This document shows positions 38,001 through 48,200 of a DNA stretch of 64,000 nucleotides, piece by piece. The notes beneath the pieces were generated by a model, which saw only the letters and a list, made by a program, of their open reading frames with translations, made no database searches and was not told the DNA's origin. The position numbers and the translations under genes were made by a program. The stretch is from Hoplostethus atlanticus (taxonomy: Eukaryota; Chordata; Actinopteri; Trachichthyiformes; Trachichthyidae): positions 234,001 to 298,000 of the forward strand of contig JAXDDX010000001.1 in assembly GCA_034670405.1 (NCBI GenBank). The letters are read 5' to 3'. The stretch's first letter is position 1, and each line of letters begins with the position of its first letter.

Positions 38001-41000
38001 AAGATCCTCCGGCGCCCCCTCTGGTCGGCCAAATACCCCCACAGGTAGCCACCCACCATCATTCCTATTAGGCACCAGCAAAACAGAAAAGGAATATTTG
38101 GCTCAGGTTAGTAACAAACTCCATTTAGTTTTGGAAATGAGTAGGTGGCAGGTTCTTTCTTGCTCATCTCCTTTGCTCATCTTCTTTCAATGACTTTCAA
38201 GGTGTTTTGTTTTGTTTGGTGAAATTCAAGAACTCAAACTGGGCATGTTTTGAGGTAAGACATGACATTGGTCAGAATTAGACATCACACTCATAATGCT
38301 GGCATGTCAAGAAATACTGGTGAAATCCTTCATTTTAAAACTGCTGCTGTATCAACAGAGAGGCCCAGAGAGCCGAGGCATATTGATGAATTTGGGATGC
38401 TATGTTTTAATTTGAAGTACTTTCAAGGCCATCCACTCACTTTCAAAAATGTGTAAGGCCTTTTGTATTGTTTTCAAATCCTCAAACAGTGGGAAGCCTG
38501 TGTACAGTGTTTGCCTATGGTGTGTACAGTGTTTGCCTATGGTGTGTCTGCTGTTTGCAGTGTCTAGGAGGTGCTGCTGCTGTCCTTCCACACTGCGTCA
38601 CTGTGTCCTCTGTTACCATACAAGCTGCCTGTGACGTGTCTGCACCAAAGCCACCAAGACAAATCCCTTCACGTCTATTGTAATTGCTATGTCAAGTGAT
38701 TGTGATTCACCAAGGAAAATGCTGGAGGTCAGCAGCCCCATGTCCGTATAGCTAAGCAGCAGATCACAGCGTGCCGTTGGCAGAAGAAAGGACACACACA
38801 GAATCTCCACGGCATCGCTGGCATTCGCCCATCCACATACCACCAACAGGAGCCCGTGGAATAAGCCAAAACCTGAGGGCAACAGCAGAAAGTTAAAAGT
38901 TGACAGTCAAATAATTAAGTCTTCAAAGGCCTATTTTGGATAGGATAGATTTATTTTAGTCTAGGTGCCCAGACATCAGTCATAAGACACCTCCATACAT
39001 CACGTTGGGGCTCTCTCAATGGCTTCTGGAGAGCCGTAGCATTCCTCGAGTCTATTCCATATCATATCATGCCTAAACGTGCGTGTTCACTAGACTCTGG
39101 CCCAAGCGACTTAATGAGCAGGTCAGTTTCTTCATTGGTTAAAATCCCTAGACCCTCAATAGTGCTGAGGAAGGTTGACTTCCAGCTGAGGAAGTTCTGA
39201 GGACAATCGTCGAACTTGATTAAGCCTCCTGTCGCCGGCTGGCTCCTAGCGATAAACTTAACAAGCTCTGGCTGTGATGCCGTTTGTCTTGGCGAGACCT
39301 GCTGAAGGGAGATTGCGTGGTGATCTGCCTTCACTGAGTGCAGAGCTGTACTGGCATGTGTCTCCTCTCTGGAATGGTGCTGTGTTGGTGAGTGATAAGG
39401 GTCTAATCCTGTGAGACGTTGGGGTGGACTCTGGCAGGTGATTGTCTGCCCTTGGATGATGAGAATGAGGCATGCTGTCTAGATGTGAAGCATAGTAGTG
39501 TTCTGTCACTCTTTCCGTGGCTACTGTGGCTAACACCTGTGGCTAACACCTGTGGCTAACACCTGCTACGTAGTCACTGACTTTCTGCTGAGGGTTTTGT
39601 GGTAGGGGGATGAACTCGGTTTCTCTTTTTCTAGAGATTCCATTTCTGCTGCATCAACTTCCTTTTCCTGTTGTACTACCTAATGTTACCTCAAGGCGAG
39701 CTTGCTCCAGCTTGAGTTCCATTTCTCTCTGGGCATATGCTGCTCTTGCTTGGGCTGCCTGCAAGTCAGCTCGGGCTTGTGCTGCTGCCATATTAGCTCC
39801 AGATGATGCAGACGAACGTGATGTATGTGATGCAGATGGAGTGAGAGCAGATGGATCGTGTTTCCATATCTCCTTCTGTCTGATGATAGTTGTATGGTTG
39901 AGGTGCTGAATGCTCAATGTTGGCTAGTGGCTAGTCAAAATCACTCAACGAATGGTTTCATTTCACTGCACTGTTCTCCCTCAATGTCAACAACCTGACA
40001 AACTGACAAACATTCAAACTGACAAACATTCCGAGGACTCTTCTTCTACAGTTGCTAAACCTGGAAGGGAGTAACATTCCAATGGCTCCATTGGTTCCAT
40101 TACAATTGAACCTTGAACCTTGAACCTTGAACCTTGAATTGTGTTAGTTTTTGATTAGTAATGAAAACAAGTGGATTCAGACTTTTGGACCCCATGTATG
40201 CTGACTTGAATTGATTTTTACAAGAAACATTGCTGAAGAGAGGGAGAAATTTGTAGCAAAAATAAAAGTTACTAAACACGACTGAATAATACCATGGAAG
40301 TTTAGACTACCTGCTTGCTCAACTGCTTCCTCATATGTTAATCTTCTTTGTGCACTCCCATCGGCATATGTGGTGTGTGTCGTTTTCCTCTCGAAGATTA
40401 TTTCACCTGTCACGCGGTCAAACAACACACACACAGACAGAGAGAGACATGATACACAGGATATAGAGATGACATTATACTTGGTCCCAAATACAAGACA
40501 GAGGATGTTTGAGGTTCTCTGACACCAAAAACGCTGTCAGCTGTAACTAAAGTTTCCATGGTTTCTCCACAAGTTGCTGCAACTACAATGTGCATTCAGA
40601 CCTTCACCTTCACAAACGTAGATTAAATTAGATCAAGTGCAGATTAGTAACAGAATGGCATGCCTTTAAATGTCTTCACACAAACACTAGATCTAAAGAA
40701 CACTACTGATCTCTTATAGCAAGGGGATTTGTGTGTCTTCCTGTAAAGGTGGACTGTTATTTATGTCATTAAGTCATTTATGTTCTTAATAGTATTTACC
40801 TACTGTCGTGGTAATTTGTCAGCACACAGCACACAGTGACACACTCTCCCCAATAGCCCTGGGGAGAGTGTGTTCTCTGTGTGCTGTGTGCTGACAACAC
40901 ACTCTCCCCAATAGCCCTGGGTTAACTTACACACTTAAACACTAGTTTTCTTTAACCCTGGGCTAACAATTGACCCTGGGTATTCAGTGTTCAGGATTTC

Positions 41001-41850
41001 ACACTGTAAGCTTGTAGACCCCGGGTTAAGGTTTAATGCTAATGTTTAACTCGCTGCTGTTCCATTCTAACCCCACAACGTTTCACACTATTGTTCTTAG
41101 CACCGCGTTTCGGGGATAGCACCACAAAATTGGTGCTAACCCTGCTTCGTGGCAGTGTTTGTTAACCCAGGGTTAAAAGCGGTGTTAACCCTCTTTCAAA
41201 AATGCAAGTGTGAAACGCTGCTTAGCCCGGGGTTAAATGCGTCCTTAACCCAGGGTTAAGAAAGACGTTAGCCCGGGGTTAAGTGTAGTGTGAAAAGGAT
41301 CTTTACACCTACAAGTTACACAAGCTCCTTTAGGTTTACCTATGGTCTCAGTACTAAGGTCACTAGCATAGACAAAAACAGTATAGGGAGACAAATCACT
41401 TGGAGACACTCAGTGCTAGGCTTTTCCCGTATCCTGGGAACAAGCATACTTGAACTTTACATGAATCAAATACAGCATGGCATATGTGTACTGCAACTAC
41501 TACTTTAATACATATATGTACTACTCATGTCATACAGTATATTAAAGTTTTCTTCCACACTACCTATTGGGTATCCGTTTGCGTGGTCCTTGAAATTAAA
41601 AAGTTATGCAACCCCTGGACTAGGAACGCAAAAAATAAAAGGTACCAAAAAATATTCTGAAATGGCAAAATCTTATTAAAGTGACTCCGTGGCTGATTGT
41701 GTTTCTGTTCATGAGTCTTTGAAAATAAATACTTGATAAGTCCTGGACTGGCATACCTTCATCTGAGTCCAGGTCGCTTGCCTTCAGGTGGTCGAGGGTG
41801 AGAAGAGGCTTTCGTGCCTCCGTATCTCCAGACGATACGCGGTAAGACAT
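33541..41850 (-). CDS. SV2-like major-facilitator transporter (complete, 13 exons)
   Basis: Exons in transcript order: 41850-41757, 40406-40311, 38872-38711, 38064-37902, 37550-37429, 36704-36544, 36445-36365, 36217-36140, 35937-35849, 35355-35228, 34954-34859, 34505-34346, 33724-33541. All borders are AG/GT, phases agree and the joined length (1614 bases) gives 537 residues with no stop. I chose the ATG at 41850 because an upstream GTG is the only other start. Seen: a cytosolic N-terminus of about 60 residues (LTYEEAVEQAG), first helix with WANASDAVEI, MFS motif GYLADQRGRRR, the SV2 hallmark GGSIPVIFSYFSEFL, LPESPKFLMET, an extracellular/luminal loop with two N-glycosylation sequons (NVS, NQS) and three Cys, then six C-terminal helices (VYMEGFIVAAANLPGN; LGTELYPTHLRSSALGFFTG). 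Family: SV2/SVOP (SLC22B) transporters. Substrate is unknown. It resembles SV2A-C more than SVOP but lacks their long fourth luminal domain. It shares a promoter region with snx1. Confidence 0.9.
34966..35006. repeat. (CA)n microsatellite beside an SV2-like acceptor
   Basis: About 19 CA units. On the transcribed strand this is a (GT)n run ending about 15 bases before the acceptor of the exon starting at 34954. Confidence 0.93.
35480..35720 (-). repeat. Dispersed repeat, second copy of a family also seen near 9.1-9.4 kb
   Basis: Words such as GGACTCACTAACGTCAGATC and GTCTCTTTGGTTTCCTTT recur in the same order and orientation at 9320-9375 (GACTCACCAACATCAGATC, GTCTCTTTGGTTTCCTTT), with ATCGAAACTTGAA/ATCGAAACTTAAG words upstream in both copies. 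Strand is uncertain. No ORF is shared, so it is probably a non-autonomous element. Confidence 0.6.
37640..37832 (-). repeat. tRNA-derived SINE in SV2-like intron 4
   Basis: On the minus strand the sequence starts GGCAGGCTGTCTTAGTGGTT (A-box-like TAGTGGTTAGAG), and about 40 bases later has the B box GGTTTGATCCC, as in tRNA genes. It then runs into a non-tRNA body ending near a poly-T/A stretch at 37676. Confidence 0.6.
39062..39917 (-). mobile_element. Degenerate retrotransposon gag-like relic in SV2-like intron 2
   Basis: Three minus-strand frames follow one another. The first (39917-39654) has an Ala/Arg/Glu-rich coiled coil (AQARADLQAAQARAAYAQRE). The second (39536-39258) is Pro/Ser/His-rich. 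The third (39334-39062) has FDDCPQNFLSWKSTFL and NEETDLLIKSLGPESSEHAR. This order and the FDxxPxxFxxWKSxF / E-DLLxKxLGxES pattern match gag-type proteins of LTR retrotransposons common in fish genomes. The frames are not continuous, and no protease, reverse transcriptase or LTR is seen, so it is a dead fragment. It lies in the same orientation as the host gene. Confidence 0.65.
39526..39563. repeat. 14-bp tandem repeat
   Basis: GGCTAACACCTGTG is present nearly three times in a row within the retrotransposon relic, between its first and second frames. Confidence 0.85.
40818..40895. repeat. Long near-perfect hairpin
   Basis: Arms 40818-40851 and 40861-40895 are reverse complements over about 34 bases with one small central mismatch and a 9-base loop (AATAGCCCT). 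After the second arm the motif ACACACTCTCCCCAATAGCC is present again as a direct copy (about 40897-40916). It lies upstream of exon 2 of the SV2-like gene on the genomic plus side, within intron 1. Confidence 0.85.
40917..41295. repeat. Cluster of AACCC(A/C)GGGTTAA palindromes
   Basis: At least five imperfect copies of palindromic words such as TTAACCCAGGGTTAA and AGCCCGGGGTTAA lie in 380 bases, interspersed with GTGTGAAA-type words. The cluster directly follows the hairpin. It looks like part of a dispersed, probably non-autonomous element; class not known to me. Confidence 0.6.
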
Positions 41851-42272
41851 CACAAATCGAATGTGCACGCGGTGCGCAGTCTAGCTATTCAATTTCACTC
41901 CCTACCTACGGAAAATATGGCAATTTCCACCACTTCATCCTCCCTATGAAAGCTCACCTAAGCTAGCTAACATTGTAGCTAATGCGCCGCCGTGCTGTAA
42001 AACTCTATGCGATTTAAAGCAGGAAGTAACAGTAACTCGTAAAAACTGCAGCGCGATCTTCACACCCCCGGCCTTAATTCTAGACTACCTGGATGCCCGG
42101 TGCAGATTCAGATCTTGAGTTGTAGTACTAGTACTACACGGAAGTGGTCAGCTTCATCTGAGCTGCGGAGGAGGGTAACGTTATACTACTGTCGATTTCA
42201 GTTCGGCGCGACTGATAAGCAGAGGGGAGCGGATTCAGTTGACGTTACCCCCCTTCTTTAGTAAGATTGAAG
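41851..42272. promoter_or_regulatory. Head-to-head (probably bidirectional) promoter of SV2-like gene and snx1
   Basis: Only 422 bases separate the two divergent start codons. The segment contains an ETS-type site CGGAAGTG at 42139-42146 and another GGAAGT at about 42025, both typical of TATA-less bidirectional promoters. I see no TATA box at a sensible distance from either ATG. Transcription starts are not visible from sequence. Confidence 0.6.
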
Positions 42273-45200
42273 ATGGCGACCAGTTCAGAGCGCAGTCCTC
42301 CTCCTTTCCCCGACTCAGAGGACCAAGAGCTACTAGAGTCTGAAGAAGTTGGAGCCCATGACAGCGACGATGACGATGATGATGGAGATGATCCTTTCCT
42401 AAGCGCAGTATGTGTTGTTTAACCGCCTGATATTCATGTTAATTGCACGCTAACTCGCCGCCTTGTTTGCTAACATACCAGCTAGCGTAAGCTAACGTCA
42501 GCGAGCAAGAAAGCTAACGAGACACTTTTTCCCAAAAGTTTTGGGAGTTCTTGACTAACAATTGGTTTTCCTAGTGTAGGAGGCATTAAACCACTAATGT
42601 TAACATAAGGAAACAAAATTCCGCTGAGGTTAGAGGTTTAGTATTTAGGTATTGACCATTAATGCAAAGTTGGAACGTTATTAAATCCGTGCCCCACTGA
42701 TGATAGTTAGCTAACTTTGTCGATGTTGCTGCGTACGAAAAACTTTTTAATCTTTGCTAAGAGTCATGTAGTGGCATTGTTAAGTTATTGCCAGCGTGGT
42801 GTTATTGATTCCTTGCCATAAAGTTTTGAAATTACATTGTGGTAACCTCGCTCGCTTCAGATCGCTTAGCTAGCGATCTGAAGCCACTTCCTAATTTGTT
42901 CCACGTTGTATTGCTGGTGACTTTAAACAACATCCTTGATGTTTTCTAAAGTTGGCAATTTCTCTCCCGGGTTATTCATGCCATCTCGCCAAATCTTCAG
43001 GTGGCATCAACATTTGGCTTTTCGAAATCTAGGCCAGCCAAGCCACAGTCTTCCTGGTTACACTAATCTGCAAGTTTGGGTTTGCTGTCAGTTTGGTGGT
43101 GGAAAGGTGACATTATCAGGGACGTGATTCCCTCATTCATGTTTACCAATGGGTCAAATTCTGAGTTCGTTTGAGGATTAAAACCTAGCTCAGCTTCATG
43201 TCATGTGAGTCTCAGATGGGGTCACATGGCGAGAACCCGGATGTTTTTCTCCAGACTAACAATGAAAGTTCATAGGCTACAGTGGAAAGTTGCTGCCTTT
43301 TGATTTCTGAGTGCTGAACTCCCTGCTGCATGGAAAAGATTACTCAGCAGTTGTGGACCTACATTTAAAGCCTCAGGCAACTTAAAAATGAAATAGTAAA
43401 AATGAATATATGATATCAAAGTTTAGTATCTAATTAAGCAGCCACAAAAATCTGAGTGAAAATAAACTTTCAGAAATATTAGAAAACCTAGTTCAAAAAC
43501 AGCTCATTTAGCTGTTTAGACCATTTCTCAGGACTGTGTAGGCGTGTCAGATCAGGATTTGATTGACATCCTGACACGATTGATAGCTCCGCCCATGTCA
43601 AACTGTCAAGCTGTTGCACTTGTTGCAAGCTGTTGGACAACTGACGTGCATTTTTTAATGATTGGATTAATGAATTCTCTGCGTCATAAATCTCAGAAAA
43701 TACCACGCCCAATTCAACCCCACTGTTCTGAACCCCCCACTCATTTGAACTAGGTTTTCTAATATTTCTGAACGTTTATTTTCACTCAGATTTCTGTGGA
43801 TGCTTAATTAGACACTAAACTTTGATATCATATATTCATTTTTACTTTTTCAATCCAAGTTGCCTGAGGCTTTAACAGGACCCGTAGCTTATGCAATGTT
43901 TGAAAATGGACTATTTAGTCATTACTTGATTCATTGTGGCCATTTTAATCAATTCATTACAGTTCATTTTCAACATTTAATTGTACAGAGGGTAGTTTAA
44001 TACTAGCATTTGTTTTTACAGATGCACTGTGTTTTAAAATGGGAACTTTACATAGTATGACCCACCTTGTAACAAGTACGCCCTAAACCTATGCAAGAGT
44101 AAGACTTTTATATCTGTTGTTTGTCTTGTGAGTGCTTTGCTGATAAAGCCATTTCTGAAACTGCTCTGCTGTTTGCCTCTCTTCAGTGACAAGCTACTTA
44201 CTAGTGGCAATTTTAAGAGGAAAATGACAGCAGTTATATGAAAAATGTATTACAGATTGATGAACTTTTGAGGTTGTGTTCAAATGCTCAAAAACATTAC
44301 ATTTGAATTCCTTTTTTGCCTTACCACCAGAGAGACACATCACTGACCAAAATGGACACTACACTGCCAGAAACCAACCAACCCAGTGTCGTTTCAACCG
44401 AGCCACCAAGTGATATCATGAATGATCCCCTGACTGAGCCTGTCAGCCATACAGAAAACAAGCCAGCTAGTGAAGTTATCAGTGAACCCTCGGATGATTT
44501 TGTTGACCTAACAAACAGTGAAACCGAAGCTCCATGTGACGCAGTCGCAGCAGAAAGTGCCATTGCAAATGCAACGAAAGAGACAACTGAAATTCCTTTA
44601 GATGAACCCTCAGATGATTTTGTTGACCTATTGGGAAATGAAGATGATGTGCCAAGTGAGGATGAAGTGCCATTTGAGGATGCAGTGGCAGAGGATGTTA
44701 CTGTTGAAGCAGCACCAGAGGGCGGCGAAGTGACAGCGAGCGTCACAAATGCACCTGGTGATGCCAGAACAGGAAGTAATGCTGAACAGGAACTAAAAGA
44801 AGCTTCCAGTGCTCCATCTATGGAAATCAGCAGTGACTCGTCAGCCAATAACACACAACAGCCGTCTGTCAATGAGATCATCATTGACCCTTTGGTTGAC
44901 TTCATGGTTGATGCTCCACTCGTTGATGTGAAAAAACCCAGCCAGCCAACAATCGACCTGTTCGAAGACGAGCCAATCGACTTGTTCACGGAGCCACGGC
45001 AATCTGCCAAGCAGCCACAGAAAAGCCTCTTCAACGAACCTGACGAGGATCTCTTTGGTGAACCGCTGGGTGCCACCTCAAAGAAAACCCTAAATGTTAA
45101 CAGCAGTGAGCAGAGGGACAAATTTGTCACAGGTGCCAAAGGTGATGGTGGTGGTGTAGGTGGGCCTCTGAATGACAACTACCGTGGAGAACCTACTGAT

Positions 45201-48200
45201 ATCTTCACTGAGGAAGCCGTCACCGAGCCGCCCAGTGCTATGAACACCGCAAGTGTCAAGACTAATGGAGTGCACTCTGAAGAAGAGGCGGATATCTTTG
45301 CTGGTGGGTCCACCGTTTTTTTTTTTTTTATTAAACGATATTGTCAGGCTTTTAAGATGGAGTGTTGTAAGGGAAGCATGCAGACTAAAGGCTTGTTAAT
45401 ACCAAGCGTGTTTGGAGTGGTTCAGTCAAACTCTGGAGCGTTTACTCCTTTTAGTTCACTTTGTTTGAGCAGGTGAAAATGATGCCGTTTGAACGCATCA
45501 AATAACCGCACCGTGACCGCCTGAAGATGCGAGTCCTCTTCCAAGAAAACTACGGTGCTGTTCATTAGTGAGAATTAATCCGAACCAACGAGAGTAAACC
45601 ACCCCAAAATGCTGATTTCTTCATGTGTTCTTAACTAATATGAACACCAGAGAAGGTAAAATACAGCAGGATCATATTTGTGTGTCCAAGTTGGGAGTTA
45701 TTGCAACTGTCAACCATTCAGAATCACTTTATCCGCCAAGTGCAATAAAAGTATATGAGCGTCTCACTGTGACATTGATACAGGGGCCGTATCGACAACT
45801 CAATTCAGTACAGTCGACAGTGGACTAGACATATCGCTCCACATATTTTCATGACAATCTGGTTCCTTTTTGTGTCTTTTCCTCCCAAACAGAAGCCACG
45901 GTGGAGCTTTCTCTCGACAGTCCACAGAACGGAAGAAAGAATAACGTGATAGAAAAACCGTCTGCGTCCGCCTCCTCCCTGTCAGCGGCTGCCAGTCTGT
46001 CCAAGCCACAGGCCACTACCCTGGAGGAGGTACACAAGTTCCCTGTATGACTGGGACAAAGTAATGACTGAAAATTGCTCAAGTAGTGTTCAGTATCTCA
46101 AGGGATTTGCTGTTTTTTCTTAAATGTCATGGTTCCCACTCGTCATGGAATTTTGAGTTGTATTCCAGACAGGGAAGGTCAAGGAATTTGACATATTCTC
46201 TGTAGAAAATTTGGGTCACTTTAAAGGGATACACCAGACTGTATTTTACAACTTGTTTCACTTCTTTACTCATTAGATGGTGGTTTTCAGCTGGTTAACT
46301 GTAGTGGAAACCAGACTGTTCACCCCTTTAGGACTAGAATCACAACTCGGTAAGAAAAGTAAGTTGATTGTTTAAACTTGATTGTTGTAACTTAGTCCTT
46401 TTTGTTTCCTGTTGCAGCTAGAAGAAGAAGAAGAAGAGGAAGAAGAAGAAGATCAGGAAGACAAACTTGATATCAATATCTCTATTACCAACCCTGAAAA
46501 AATAGGTGAGTGTTTTATGTATTACTTCTTTAATTGTTTCCTTTCTTTTCTTCCATCTCTTTCTCTTTTTTCACTTTGAAAAAAGGGAGAAACTTGAACT
46601 TTTTAACGCTCTGATTTATTTGACACAATTTTAAAATTCACTATCCCAAACACTGTAGAGAGACACAATCAAGATATTCACTGTACCCAACAAAACCTAA
46701 ATAAAAGCCGAATGAAGATTTATTCATATGAAATCCAGTTGTATTACTGTACAAATCAAAAGTGTCTCTAAACTGTATTTCTGTGTCAGTATCAGTAAAA
46801 AAAGAGGAACTATTAATTTCACTAGAGCAGTGATTAATGTGAGACTGAAGAGTAGCGCTGGCTATTGAGTCTTCAGGCCTTTCCATTAACCTTAATATAA
46901 GAGATAAACTTGAGTGGAAATTGTTTAAAACACTTTCAGAATGGAATCAGCTTTTTAATTTGGTCTGCCTGTTCAAATATTGGTCATTAAGAAGATTGAA
47001 TATGTCTCGATTTGGAGTGGTGTGATAGTCCTGGAGCTCCTCCGAGGCCCAGAAATGTCAGGAGAGACAAAGAGAGATCATATGAGGGAAGGAGCTTTTC
47101 ATCACACTGTAGCGTCCCAGATCCCAACGGTCTTTGGTTTCAATCCATCTTCTTCATAATAGCATAATATTACTGTATAACGTGCCAATAATTGTGTGCT
47201 TTTTCTGAAAGTTTTCAAATGGCTGATGCATTTTTGCCTATTAAATCTTTTGTGTTACTTTTCTTTGCAGTGACTCAATAACTGCCTTTCTTTTTTCCCC
47301 CAGGTGACGGCATGACCGCGTACATGGCCTACAAAGTGTCCACACAGGTAAAGTTCGGTTAATGATACAGCGTTTTTCTTCATACAAAGTTGCCTATCTT
47401 TAAACCTGAGGAAGCGAGTACAGTTACACATCTGAGGTCGATGTGTCAAGAGGAAATATTGCTGAATGTATTGTAGGAGAAACTCATGCATGCTGTTCCC
47501 AGCTGTAGCCTGTAAAGCCCACAAAACTCGACGATACCATTTTTCTTGGCATTGGTGGGACTAATAGGGGGGTTATGGGGTCTCTGTCCTTTTCAGACCA
47601 CACTACCCATGTTTCGCAACAAGACATTGACGGTGAGGCGACGCTTCAGTGACTTCCTCGGCCTTTACGAGAAGCTTTCTGAAAAACATGCGGCGAATGG
47701 GTTCATTGTGCCTCCGCCACCAGAGAAGAGCATCATGGGTAGGCTAAGCGGCTTCACTTGTTTACACTGCTATGACTAGAAATTTGATCTTGATCAGCGA
47801 TGAGAATGGATATTGTTTTGGACAGGCATGACAAAGGTGAAGGTGGGAAAGGATGATCCCTCATCTATAGAGTTTGTTGAGAAAAGAAGAGCGGCTTTGG
47901 AGAGGTAAGGACGTAGCTGTGTTGTGATGAAGTGTTGTGATCATTTTGGTGTACCCATTTTCCCTCTCCTTTGTCTACTTTACTTCAGGCAGTGATTTCC
48001 TCCATGTCAAAGAATGACTTTTGACAACCCCCAGGAAGGGTGCTCTCTGTGCTGCACACGTTCAGGTGGACAGAGCGATAGCATAGTGAGTTTTTCTAGT
48101 GGAGGAAAAAGTGAAGTGAGAGACAGCTGTGGTGTGTTGTGGCCCGGTTCTTCAAATTACAAAACAAAAACCCGTTGATGAGAGAGTTTTATTTCACACC

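Noticed and set aside
44321-45178. 285-codon antisense ORF opposite snx1 exon 2
   Set aside because: Ser/Thr-rich mirror of the acidic sense codons; the sense frame is spliced, conserved at its end and clearly coding.
45304-45476. Extension of the snx1 exon 2 frame to a stop at 45476
   Set aside because: Sequence after 45303 passes a GTGGGT donor into a poly-T tract, and the next exon continues the conserved SNX1 sequence in phase.
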